Shown: positions 11,840-22,038 of the stretch, in pieces
Layout of the letters: every line of letters starts with the position of its first letter
Position numbering within the stretch: position 1 is the first letter of the stretch
Assembly: GCA_010909165.1 (NCBI GenBank)
Contig: VJWM01000007.1
Span: forward strand, 1 to 64,000
Direction: 5' to 3'
Source: Anthoceros angustus
Lineage: Eukaryota; Streptophyta; Anthocerotopsida; Anthocerotales; Anthocerotaceae
Length of the DNA stretch: 64,000 nucleotides
The notes under the pieces: model-generated
Told to the model about the DNA's origin: nothing
What the model saw: the letters and a program-made list of their open reading frames with translations, nothing else
Databases searched by the model: none
Program-made: the position numbers and the translations under genes

Positions 11840-12960
11840 GCCGGTCCGAATCCGACAAGCTCAACCCCAAGTATTCGATCAAGGTGAAGGAGGTCCTTGA
11901 TAAGTACACAGGCGGACATCATTTTTCGTCCACAGAGTGGGTGGTGGTCCCAAGCAGCCGGGACAAATTCGGGTATGCCAAGATTGGAGGAAGCTCAACG
12001 CCGCAGCGGAGAAGGACCACTTCCGATGCCATTCGTGAGCGACATTTTGGACAAGGTGGTGGACGGACTACTTACTCCTTCCGATGGCTACTCGGATACA
12101 ACCAATTGCACCTAAGAGTCGGGGACAAGACGACCTTCACTACAGTGAGCGTTTGCCTACAAGAGAAGTGCCTTTGGGATGGCCGGAGCGCCGGGTCGTT
12201 CATGCGTGTATGGTGACCTCTTAGTGACTTCGAGGGACTTCATGGAGATATTCTGGATGATTTTTGTGCATGGGGGCGGACAAACACCTTGGACATCTAA
12301 GAAAGTGCTTGGGCCTGGGAGACTCAATTGAGCCTACACCGGAGAAATGCTACTTTGGAATACGGAGGGAATCTTGCTGGGACATGGTGTCGGTAGCGGG
12401 GAATCGAGGTGGACGGGACAAGGTCCGGGTCATCCGATCTCTCCGCCGGACGAACCTAAAGGAGGTGAGAGGTTTCACAGGAATGGTGGGATACTACCGC
12501 GGTTTATTAAGGACTTTGCGAAGAGGGCTAAGTTGAGAACTCTGCGGAAGGAGGAGGTTTGGACTGGTCTCGGGGAGGCGAGAGAGGCCTTTTGATTCTG
12601 AACACCTTGGTAAGCCGGTTCTAAGAGGACGGATGGAGCAAGAAATTTCATGTGTATGTAGGCGTCCGCTTTTGCTATCGGAGTAGTCTTGAGCGGAAGA
12701 CGACAAGCGAAGGGATTATCCGTATACTACGATGACTCACCCACGAACGAAATACACAACTACTGAGGCGCGAAGCCTGGGTATGGTATATCTTGTCGAA
12801 ATTCCCACTACACTGCGGTGAGTTTGTGTTCTATAGACCACTTCTTTGAAGCATCTGAATAAGGCGGACTGTCCGGCGGATAGCAAGGTGGATATTGTTG
12901 CTGCAGGAGTTCACGTTTGAAGTGGAAACAAGACAAAGGGCGACAATCACATTCTCACGA
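11840..12960 (+). pseudogene. TE2 reverse transcriptase and RNase H remnant
   Basis: RT landmarks appear in order over changing frames: a K-L-N-A-A-like block near 11990, G-Y-N-Q-L-H-L-R near 12090, and the catalytic L-D-D at 12253-12261. The thumb-connection region follows (R-G-F-T-G-M-V-G-Y-Y-R near 12470-12500). RNase H-like sequence is recognisable by T-K-Y-T-T-T-E at about 12745-12765 and F-T-F-E-V-E near 12910. Together these would copy genomic RNA to DNA. Frames are broken at least every ~100 bases. Confidence 0.65.
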
Positions 12961-13270
12961 TTGAAAACAGGTGTTGAGAGATCGGAAGATGCGTTCCGGA
13001 TGAGACATTGGTTGCGCGGTAAAAGTACAACCGGAGGAGCCCAGCCGAACCCCAAGCTACGAGGCGGCAGCGAGCGGAGAAGGGAGGGTCCGCGTCCGAC
13101 CCTCGAAGAAATGGAGCGGTACCTCGGGAATGGAGCTTCCGAAAATCGACTCGTGGACGGAGGCATTCGTGCACTATGCTCGACCCTTGAGAATGTACAA
13201 CGGTGTGTGTTCAAATTAGGGACGGAGTAGAGCGAAGGTACTTACCGGCGAGAGGAGGCGGTCGTCGGGA

Positions 13271-14243
13271 ATGCACGAAGGATTGGGGGGAGGACACTAC
13301 GCAGCACAGGTCACCACCAAAAAGATTTTGGAAGCGGGATACTGGTGGCCAACAATGTATGGGGACACCCACCAGTTGGTGAAGAAGTGTGATGCGTGTC
13401 AGCGGATCGGGAAGCCGACTCCCACAACACAATGGCTGTTGGTGCCCATACTGGCACTAGCGCCTTTTGAGAAGTGGGGCATCGACTTCGTCGGACCTAT
13501 CGATAGCAATGAGGCACACACAAAAGCGGTACATTTTGGTGGCGGACTCACGGTGGGTAGAGGCGGTCGCGAGCGGACTCTGCAAACACGGTGGCCAAGT
13601 TCCTTTATGAGAACATCATCACGCGGTATGGGTGTCCGCTGCAGCTGGTGAGCGATAGGGGAACTCATTTCCTCAATGATGTGATCACCGCAATGACGGA
13701 CTATTTTGGCATCACACATGAAGATAGCCCTACAACCCAAGGCTAATGGGTTGTGAGAAGACCAATGGACTCATCTGCCGATCTCGAATAAACTTACGGT
13801 TAACTATGCACACGATCGATACCAAGTTGCCATCAAGATCTGGGCTTTGGGGGCGGAGAAGGTAACCACGCAACGAACTCCGTGACCTAACCTATGGGCA
13901 TTCGTTATGCGGTGGAGTTTGCGGTACCAACGCCACGGATTATGATGGAGGCCGGTTAGCGGATGAGAGAGCCAAGCGCGCTTGCTGGTTTGTCCAACAC
14001 ACGGAGGGTCGGGAAGAGGCACAACGGATGCAACATGCAGAATCAACGCGTGGCATGGCGCCTTGAATCAGTATGTGAAGGCGGAGATTTGGCCCTCCTT
14101 TATGATACGGCATATGCACTTTCCGGGCAAACTTCACTTGAGGTGGATGGGTCCTTACCGTGTGGTGCGGTGTCACCAAATGGGTCCGTTCAACTCAAGC
14201 GGTTGGATGGGGGTGAGCAGGTGGCGTGTAAGTACCATGCCTA
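13271..14243 (+). pseudogene. TE2 integrase, first copy, frameshifted
   Basis: A good HHCC zinc-binding module (H-E-G-L-G-G-G-H-Y, then C-D-A-C-Q near 13388-13402) leads into the catalytic core (W-G-I-D-F-V-G-P near 13477). From about 13542 the frame breaks repeatedly. The same segment recurs about 1 kb downstream in better condition. The copy ends at the purine tract preceding a partial LTR. Confidence 0.75.
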
Positions 14244-14275
14244 GTGTTGGGCGTAGCAGATGAGAAGAAGGAGTA

Positions 14276-14541
14276 TGTGGGCTACGGACTTCCCTTGGGG
14301 TTAGGAAATAAGTGGGGTTTTGTTTTTTGTAGGTTGGAATAGTAAAATAAGGCGGAAAAGGAGGAATAAGCACGGATGGCGCTTGGACGGGACTTGAGCA
14401 ACGGACCACTCGGAGTAACAAGCGGACCACTCCGGGTAAACACGGACCTGAGGTCCGGACCTCGGAGCCGGACCCACGAGTCCGGACCCGAGACAAGGTC
14501 GGACCTGGCCGGACTCGGAAATAAGCGGACTCACATGGGTG
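14276..14541 (+). repeat. Partial TE2 LTR (first ~265 bp) at the duplication junction
   Basis: It starts with the same TGTGGGCTAC after the same purine tract (GAGAAGAAGGAGTA at 14262-14275). It follows the right LTR to AAGCGGACTCAC and then jumps back to integrase sequence. Confidence 0.85.
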
Positions 14542-14569
14542 GGCGGTGCGAGACCTGCAAGCCGCGGTG

Positions 14570-15276
14570 GCAAAGTTCCTTTATGAGAACATCATCACGC
14601 GGTATGGGTGTCCTGCGGTGGTGAGCGATAGAGGACTCATTTCCTCAATGATGTGATCACTGCAATGACGGACTATTTTGGCATCACACATCGCAAGACA
14701 GCGCCCTACAACCCGAAGGCTAATGGGTTGATGGAGAAGACCAATGGACTCATCTGCCGTATCCTGAATAAACTTACGGTTAACTATGCACACGACTGGG
14801 ATACCAAGTTGCCATCAGCACTCTGGGCTTTCAGGACGGCAGAGAAGGTAACCACGCAACGAACTCCGTATTACCTAACCTATGGGCATTCGCCCGTTAT
14901 GCCGGTGGAGTTTGCGGTACCAACGCTCCGGATTATGATGGAGAGCCGGTTGATGAGGAGGAGAGCCTGAGCGCTTCTTGGGGTTTTGTCCAACACACGG
15001 AGGGTCGGGAAGAGGCACACAGCGGATGCAACTTGCAGAATCAACGCATGGCGTCAGCGCCGAATCGGGGGTATGTGAAGGCGGAGATTTGGCCCTCCTT
15101 TATGATGACGGCATATGCACTTTCCGGGCAAACTTCACTTGAGGTGGATGGGTCCTTACCGTGGTGCAGTATGCGCAAATGGGTCCGTTCAACTCGGCGT
15201 TGGATGGGGCTGCCGGGTGAGCAGGTGGCGTGTAAAGTACCATGCCTAGTGTTGGCGAGCAGATGAGAAGGGAGTA
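14570..15276 (+). pseudogene. TE2 integrase, second copy
   Basis: An open frame (14653-14970) carries the C-terminal catalytic core, including the P-Y-N-P-K-A-N-G-L-M-E-K-T block with the catalytic glutamate and L-W-A-F-R-T. Further frames, including 15033-15266, carry the C-terminal part to the purine tract (AGATGAGAAGGGAGTA, 15261-15276). Unit 2 lacks the HHCC finger because the duplication starts inside the core. Confidence 0.75.
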
Positions 15277-16456
15277 TGTGGGCTACGGACTTCCCTTGGG
15301 GTTAGGAAATAAGTGGGGTTTTGTTTTTTGTAGGTTGGAATAGTAAAATAAGGCGGAAAAGGAGGAATAAGCACGGATGATGGCGCAGGACGGGACTTGG
15401 AGTAACCGGACCACTCCGGACTAAGCAACGGACCACTCCGGGAAACAGCGGACCACGAGGTCCGGACCTCGGAGGCCGGACCACGAGGTCAGGACCCGAG
15501 ACAAGGTCGGACCTGGCCGGACTCGGAAATAAGCGGACTCACGAAGTTGAGTGACGAGACCAGGTCCGACTGCGGCGATGAGGAGCCCGCCGACTTACGC
15601 TAGAAGCGAATGGCCGGTGGCCCCACCGGAGGACGAGGCGAGGGGAGGATGGTCGTAGTAGCCGGCGGTTGTCGAGACCATGCCCGTGCAGCGAGTTAGG
15701 GAGAGGAGGGCCCGCCTCACGGATCATCCGATTGGGGCGCACAAGCTGTCGGACGGAGATTGGACCACCATCCGGCGGAACCGAGTCTTCTTGGCAGAGA
15801 TAGGGGAGGAAATAGGATGGTAAGGCGGCGATTAGGGCATCTTGAGCCATCGGCTCGAGAATAGGGGTGTAATAAAGGCCGGACCTTGGGCGTATTATAA
15901 GAGGCTGAGGCCTCTAGTAAAATATCTTTCTCTTGGTGTTGATGCGCGTTCTTGGACCCTTGGGCGTCTTCTTGCTAACACGGTCCCGAGTCACCGGCGC
16001 GACTCGATGATCAAGGTGGACTTAACGTGTGGTGGCGTGTGTGGGGAAGGACGGCCGAGGACCCTTGTTCGTCAGGCGGCGGTCAACGTCGGCCGGCCGG
16101 AGCGTGTGGCGGAGGTACCGGGAGGTGTCGCGAGCCGGGCGGAGGGCGGAGCAGCTAGGAGGTCTGACGTGCCACTTGCGTTCTTTTCCAAGGTTGATAA
16201 GTGTAGAGGCGATGGAGGCATTTGAAGAAGCGGTGTGAGCAGGCGGAGCAGGTCCTTAAGCGTTTGGCCACCGGGCTGTTCGGTGAGAGCGTTATAAATA
16301 GCTAGGTGTAAGCGAAGATTGAGTGTGTTAAGGTGAAGTGGACCCGAAGAAAGGTGAGAATCGGGCGGCGCCAGACTATCATTCTCTTGGAGCGGACTCC
16401 ATACCACAACGACACGGATTGTGGCGCCCGGTCATCATGTTGAAAGTCGCGCCACA
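15277..16456 (+). repeat. Right LTR of TE2
   Basis: Direct repeat of 7689-8888, ending GTCGCGCCACA. A GCGTTATAAATA block (about 16290) matches the left LTR's probable TATA. Confidence 0.85.
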
Positions 16457-17150
16457 GGCAGCAGGTTAAGAAATGCTGCAGGCATTGCCATATCGCATGA
16501 AGGTGCAACAAAGCGGTGCACGGCCGCGAAGGCAACACTACACCCTCAAGGAAGTGTATGAGATGGGCGACAAGATAGGGCCGTGACACTTTCTCTCGTC
16601 TTTGTTGCAAGTGATTACTCCGGCACAAGTAGGAGTGGTGGACGACATGACCGCGGAGGTCAGTGGAGGAGCTCGGCGAGACAAGCCGCCCAAGTGGCGA
16701 GCCCTGCGTGAGGTGCCGAGGGGCGGACCATTCCCCTCATGAGTGCGAGCATGCATTCGGAGGAGTCAAGGGTGAGGAGCCATGCCCTAGGTGTGGAGAG
16801 TATGGGCACAATGAAGCGGCATGTTGGGAGAAGCATCCGATTGCGGCCTACGGGTTGTCGAGCGGCAACCCGGGCATCTGCGTCAACCTCATCCACAAAA
16901 TCGCGAAGAGCAAAGGCGCGTGGAGGAGGCCGCGAAGTCCGTGGACAAAAGCGGGAAGCATCAAAGAAGGCGATGGGACATTGGCACGCCTTGCAAAGCT
17001 GGAGAAGTTGGTGCGAAGGCGAAGATCAAGGAGCGGTTCATCATCGAGGACGAAGAAGATGAGCACAAGCTTGGATACATGGCGGTGACCGGATCAAGGG
17101 CAGGGAAGAAACCTCTGCGCTACGAGAGAAGATAGCTCGGAGGAAGAAGA
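16457..17150 (+). pseudogene. TE1 gag, 3' part, with two CCHC zinc knuckles
   Basis: A frame at 16663-17088 has two C-x2-C-x4-H-x4-C knuckles, at 16705-16746 and 16783-16824. These nucleic-acid-binding motifs are the hallmark of the nucleocapsid part of gag. A basic, lysine/arginine-rich tail follows. The segment directly after the TE2 LTR (16457-16600) reads as gag-like protein and continues the frame interrupted at 7688. Small indels break it from the protease. Confidence 0.8.
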
Positions 17151-17439
17151 GGATGTCTTGACACACGGTCACGGAAGACACGGAAGGAAGCTTGGGATCC
17201 TCTTCCGAACCTATGCCAAGATGCCAAAGTCGTTTGAGCCATTGCCAGCAGCAAGCTGTGGGAGCAACATCAAAGTCAGTGGGCGATGTGGAGAAACCCA
17301 TGCAGATTCTTGTGAGCGATGGCACAAAAGCTTGGAGATGCCATGTTTCACCTACAAGACATGGGGTTGGCGTGAAGGAAGTCGGGGTTTGACTCGGCGG
17401 ATGTTGACAACCCTTGAAGGCGAAGCAAGTGTCCAATGT

Positions 17440-18250
17440 GCCACACGGTGCAATGATGTCATTCGACCTCAGCCAAGCATCTCGTGGAAGCGGAATCTTT
17501 GCAGTGGGAGTGGCTTTGGTCAACAATCGGGAGAGGCACATTGAAATCAATGGATTCGCACCAAGGAGGTGTTGATTGACACCGAGCACGGCCGGTGATC
17601 GTTGGAAGAAGAGTGAAGGAAGCGTTGGGTCTCCACCAAGAAAGGTTGAAGGAAACCAAGTGGAAGATCCGGACCTGGGACCACGGAGCATGTGTTGGGG
17701 TGACAAGGTACAAGCTGAAGGTTTCATTCAAACCAAGAACAGCAGACTTCACCTTTGTACCTTTGCTTGGTCATGCGGACATTTGATGTCTTCTTTGAGG
17801 CGGACGCTTTGTACAAACCAGTCATGGTGGATTTGTGGACGGAGACAGTCTACTATCGACCGGTGGAGAAGCTGGAGCAAAACCGATGAGCGGATTGCCC
17901 GCATCCCTCTGCTGCATGGCAAGGATCATGAGAACCTCATTGCCAGCGTCTACCCAGTGTTTGGCGCCGTGGTGAAGGACACGCCATACGTGCTTGAACC
18001 TCTTGGCGTGTGTCTAACAACCGCAATGACCCGGGATGGAGGATTTGACGAGGAGGAGGAAGACAAGCTAGGGTTGCAACCACCCTCGGAGGAGGTTCTT
18101 CAAGTCACCGACGGAGCTGGTGATGCGGCAATGAGCCGTGCAAAAGGCTGTGGAGGATGGTGCAAGAGGACCGTGTCCTATGAGGAGAACTAGTAAGTTC
18201 TTGCCTAGGGTTGAGCCTGTTTGTGACCTAAACACCCGGTCATCACATGG
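17440..18250 (+). pseudogene. TE1 retropepsin-like protease and linker
   Basis: V-L-I-D-T at 17569-17583 is the protease active-site strand. The glycine codon after D-T is lost to a one-base deletion, after which the frame continues with I-V-G-R-R (17595 onward) to about 17786. A linker of about 150 residues follows (T-V-Y-Y-R-P-V-E, then an E-E-E-E acidic patch near 18050) and leads to the methyltransferase. The protease would process the polyprotein. No domain was recognised in the linker. Confidence 0.65.
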
Positions 18251-18254
18251 CGAC

Positions 18255-19175
18255 CTCGGGAAGGCGGCATAGTGCTCGTGGAACTCTTTGGAGGCATCGA
18301 TCGGCTTGGGCAGTGCTAAAGTGTGGCATCAAAGTGCGAAGATCGTGCATTGTGACCCGGATCCAAAAGCAAGGATTGTGTCACGAGCGCGTAAGAGACT
18401 TGATGGGGAGTACCTAACCTCCGGCGTGGGAGTCGGTGAAGGGTTACCAGGCGCCGATGGATGTTCGCATGATAGGGTTGTCCCATTTGAGTTGTCTTGG
18501 GCAACCGGTGGACCTTGTCATCGCAGTTGGGAGTGTCAAGGACTATCCTCTGCAGCAAGGGTCAAGGTCTCAAGGATCCACGAGCATTGTTCTATGACTG
18601 ATGAGGATCTTGCGCTTGATCCGAGAAAGGGCAAGAAAGGCCTTGTGGATACATGTTGGAGAATGTGCCCGGCATGCATGAGCGTGAAGAAGCAAGTTCG
18701 GAGGACTTTGCCACGATCCGAGGAGTGTTGGGTCGAGCTTCTATTGGATGCAACTCAATTTGGTTCGAGGGCTCATAGGTTGAGGTCCATGTGGACTAAC
18801 CTTGCTCCCTTGGAACATTTGAAGTGTGCGAGGTCGTTCAGCGACCTAATCATGTTGTCAAGGATGTGCTAGCATCGGAAGGCATGCCCAACAAGTCATC
18901 AAGGACAATGCCGCACTTCCCACGCTGGACACCCCATGGCGGCTTGGCCAACCTTTGTGTCTAAGTCCAAGTCTTACGCCTTGGAACCATGGCCCGTTGT
19001 GGTGGGAGGACATGGCGAGGCCTTGGGAGAGCCAACAGCCACAGAGAGGGAGTTGGCCATGGGATTTGCTGCCGGAGCCACGAAGACACCGGGAGTGACC
19101 GAGAAGGAACGGTGTCGATTGCTTGGGCAAGCATTTGACATGAACATGATGACCTGGTTGTTTAGCGCTGGAGTC
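18255..19175 (+). pseudogene. C5 cytosine DNA methyltransferase domain (DNMT3/DRM-like) in the TE1 polyprotein
   Basis: This enzyme class transfers a methyl group from S-adenosylmethionine to C5 of cytosine in DNA. The conserved blocks occur in the family order over changing frames. Motif I is L-V-E-L-F-G-G-I (18275-18298), followed by C-G-I-K-V and H-C-D-P-D. Motif IV has D-L-V-I-A (18511-18525), then W-E-C-Q-G-L-S (18528-18548, Cys codon 18534-18536). Motif VI is E-N-V (18659-18667). A block D-A-T-Q-F-G then A-H-R-L-R-x-x-W-T-N-L (18747-18803) matches the DNMT3/DRM style of motif VIII. A C-terminal R-L-L-G-Q-x-x-D motif (19116-19139) corresponds to motifs IX-X. Span (~300 codons) equals a full catalytic domain. 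It lies between protease and RT. At least three frameshifts inactivate this copy, and motif IV has Glu where Pro is usual. Confidence 0.85.
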
Positions 19176-19305
19176 GCTTACCAACTTCGAAACCAGAAGA
19201 AGGCGGGGTTGAAGCAGCGGGTTCGGTGGGTGAAGGACATTCCAGCACTCGCATCTCAACGGAGAAGGCGAGTTTGGAGGGCAAGGAGAGCGAGCACGTA
19301 GAGGC

Positions 19306-20000
19306 GTGCAAGCCATCGAGCCACAGCCACATGAGTGGTTAAGGCGTCGAGTTGAAGAGCAATCAGCGTCGGCTAAAGGAGTTGTTGGAGGCATCGCGAC
19401 ATGTGTTTGCTTTCACGCTTGCGGAGATGGGGAAGTACACCAAAGGGAAGTTCCACATAGAACGACCACGGATGAACCGGTGTTCAGAGGCACTCGGCAA
19501 GGTGAGTGGGATTTGGTTGAGAATCGATGCCAAGAGCTTCTCAAGCTAGGGCTGATTCGACGATCTAACTCGCGATGCAATGCGGCAGCTTCCGAAAAGA
19601 AGGATGAGAATGGATTGTGGACGGAGAGGAGAATGTGTGGTGACTATCGGCCGTTGAACGAGCGAATCCCACATGACCACTATCCCATGCCGAAGAGATC
19701 TTCGACACCATTGGGTCCGCCAAGTTCTTCTCAACATTGGACTTGAGGCTAGGGTTTCACCAAGTAGAGATCGCCAAGAAGACAAGAAGAAAACGGTTCG
19801 GGCGTAGATTGCTTGTACGAGTGGAATTACATGCCATTTGGGTTGAAGACATCGCCAACGCAGTTCAAAGGTACATGGACAATGAGCTCAAGGACTTGCA
19901 TTTCGCCAAGTGCTACATTGATGATGTCATCATCTTCAGCAATACCTTTGAGGAGCATCTACAACATCTTGATCTTTGCTAGGCTGCTTGTGGGTTGAAG
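19306..20000 (+). pseudogene. TE1 reverse transcriptase
   Basis: The RT blocks are present in order. M-C-G-D-Y-R-P-L-N-E (about 19630-19660) is in a long frame starting at 19306. L-D-L-R-L-G-F-H-Q-V near 19740, then Y-M-P-F-G-L-K-T-S-P-T-Q-F (about 19828-19866) and the catalytic Y-I-D-D-V (19914-19928) follow. These are typical of Ty3/gypsy RT. Frame changes occur around 19740 and 19800. It begins about 130 bases after the methyltransferase. Confidence 0.85.
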
Positions 20001-20099
20001 GCCCATCCAGGAAGTGTCGATTTGGAGAGGATAAGGTGTTGTACTTGGGTCATTGGATCACGCTGGATCTCGCCGCATGCCACCAAGGTGGAGGCAATC

Positions 20100-20650
20100 G
20101 CGCATTCGCCAAACGACATCTCAAGTTGAGGGCATTCTTGGGTTTGGCGTTACTACGGAAGTTCATTCCGCGGATGAGCGGATTGCGCGCCATTGAATGA
20201 CTTGTTGAAGAAGTTGGTGACTTGGCGTTGGACTCAAGAGGAGGAGTCGCTTTCATGGAGTTGAAGGGTAGACTCATGAGCTCGCCAATTCTTGGTCATC
20301 CAAACTTGATGGCCGTTCGTACTTTACGATTGGAGCAAGTACGGGCATAGGCGATCTTGGCGATCAATGACAAGGAAGAGGAACATGTCATTGCCTATGC
20401 CGTCGGAGCAACAACCGGAGTCCAACTACTCGCCTATGAAGGAGAATGTCTTGCGGTGTGGGCGTCGGACACTTTCGTCCGTACTTGTTTGGACATCAAT
20501 TTTAATCACGACCATCAACCCTTGCATTGGTTGATGACGAACGCCAAGCTTACGGAAAGGCGGCGGTGGGCTCTCATTCTCCGAGTATGACTTTGTCATC
20601 GAACACCGAGCGGTAGAGTTCACTCTAATCGATGGGTTGTCAAGGAATCC
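20100..20650 (+). pseudogene. TE1 RT connection and RNase H
   Basis: R-A-F-L-G-L-A-like sequence (about 20130) precedes an RNase H-like region. There A-I-N-D-K-E-E-E-H-V-I-A-Y-A (20357-20400) and Y-E-G-E-C-L-A-V (20437-20460) are recognisable from gypsy RNase H. The region would degrade the RNA template. Frames are broken. Confidence 0.65.
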
Positions 20651-20739
20651 TCTACCTCGTGAAGACACTACGGGGCGGGCAAGATTCGGATGACGAGCAA
20701 CCCGGGTGGGGGAGTAGTCCAGATACCATGTTGGCCATC

Positions 20740-21900
20740 GCATGAGGATCAAGACGCCCTCCACTCATCGCTTTGTATGCGAGTCCGTCAGGACATCGGG
20801 CGGATGCAATAGCGGTGACCTTCCTAAGGTCGGGAATTGCCACAAGGGCTTTCATCTCGAGCGGGCCAAGCTACGCGAGAAGGTGGCTCGGTACTATTGG
20901 AAGGAGGACATAATGTATGTCCGTGATTCTCGGGAGATAGAATTGTACCCAAGCCGGAGGACGGGTGAGACTCATCACCAGTGCATGAAGGCTTAGGGCA
21001 TTTTGGTGCTAAGCGCACCTACAGATGCTCGAGCCCACACACTTTTGGGCAAGGATGTATGGAGATGTGGAAAGGTCGAATGTAGAGTGTGCGATCGAGT
21101 GAAGGCAAGGTTCACACCAATGATGTTGTGCTTCACTCTCTGCCGATCCGAGGACTCTTCTACATTGGAGTGTGGATCTCATGCCGACATGCGAGACAGC
21201 GTCGAAACAAGCATGTCATGCTAATGGTGGAGCATTTCAAGTGGTGCGAGGTTGCCATCTTACCCAAGCGTGACTCTCGGCTTACCGATGGGCGTTCTTG
21301 GCTTCCGTTCTTAGTCGATATGGAGCATGTGCGAGGTTCTCACCGGGGCAAAGAATTCGTGGGGAATTTCAAGACTTGCTTGACAGAGCTTGATTGATCA
21401 TCGACGTCGTCGAGATCATCCTCAAGCCGATGGACTTCGAGCGCTTGGTGCAGACCTTCAAGCGGGCCTTGCGCAAATATTGTCTCACAAATGACCAAGA
21501 CATGGGATGAAGGGATGCCATACCTAGTGCTAGGTGCAGGTGAGCAATCAAGCACCTTGAGCAATTTTTCACCATACTACTTGTTGTATGGGCGACAACC
21601 ATTTTGCCAAACGTGAGGCAAGCAAGGCTACAAGCACCCGTGGATTGGCGCAATGCGGATGATTGCCTACGAGACACGGAAAGGCGGGCGAGCTTTTCAA
21701 CGGATCATGCCCATGGCAATGGAGAACCTTGCCATAGCGCAACACAGGGATCAACTGCGCTATGCTTACACACGAGGAGGGACATGGAAACCCAAGGTGC
21801 GCAAGTTCGAAGTTGGAGATTATGTCTACCTGCATCGGAAGCCAGGCAACACCTTGGAGGTATCCACCAGCAGAGTCATCTTGCGGTCGTGCGAGTAGGC
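20740..21900 (+). pseudogene. TE1 integrase
   Basis: A histidine-rich entry (T-H-H-Q, about 20973) and C-R-V-C-D-R-V (about 21084-21105) form the HHCC finger. The catalytic core follows in pieces: L-H-S-L-P-I-R-G-L-F (about 21130-21160), then F-V-G-N-F near 21355. The C-terminal part has V-G-D-Y-V-Y-L-H-R (about 21814-21840), as in gypsy integrases before the GPY/F-type module. The frame then leads directly into the PHD finger without a stop. Confidence 0.7.
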
Positions 21901-22038
21901 AAAGATGGAGTGCTTGAGCTCGAAGGATCCGATGGCCGAAGATGGAAGGATCACCTCAAGAACTGCGCACCATGCCACTTACCCAATCTGGACCCTCAAC
22001 TACGGCCTACAATGTGGCGTCCACCCAAAGACTTGGAG

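Larger units (their letters stand above)
13542..15542 (+). repeat. ~1-kb tandem duplication inside TE2 (mid-integrase to LTR start)
   Basis: Unit 1 runs from 13542 to about 14534 and unit 2 from 14525 to 15542. Both contain integrase core, 3' UTR, purine tract and LTR start. The sequence GCGGACTCAC occurs in the integrase at 13542, at the junction at 14525, and in the right LTR at 15533, so the join is a 10-bp microhomology between LTR and integrase sequence. The two units differ by many small indels, unit 2 being closer to a working frame. Confidence 0.85.
7689..16456 (+). mobile_element. TE2: Ty3/gypsy LTR retrotransposon nested in TE1
   Basis: The LTRs are 7689-8888 and 15277-16456 (TGTGGGCTAC to GCGCCACA). 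A tRNA-Asp-type primer site follows the left LTR and a purine tract precedes the right one. Internal order is gag, protease (D-T-G at 10956), acidic linker, RT (L-D-D at 12253), RNase H, and integrase with an HHCC finger at 13271-13420. RT-RNaseH-IN order places it in Ty3/gypsy. The region from mid-integrase through the first ~265 bp of the LTR is present twice (13542-14534 and 14525-15542). Reading frames are broken by frequent small indels. No clean 5-bp target duplication was found at the junctions. Confidence 0.85.
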
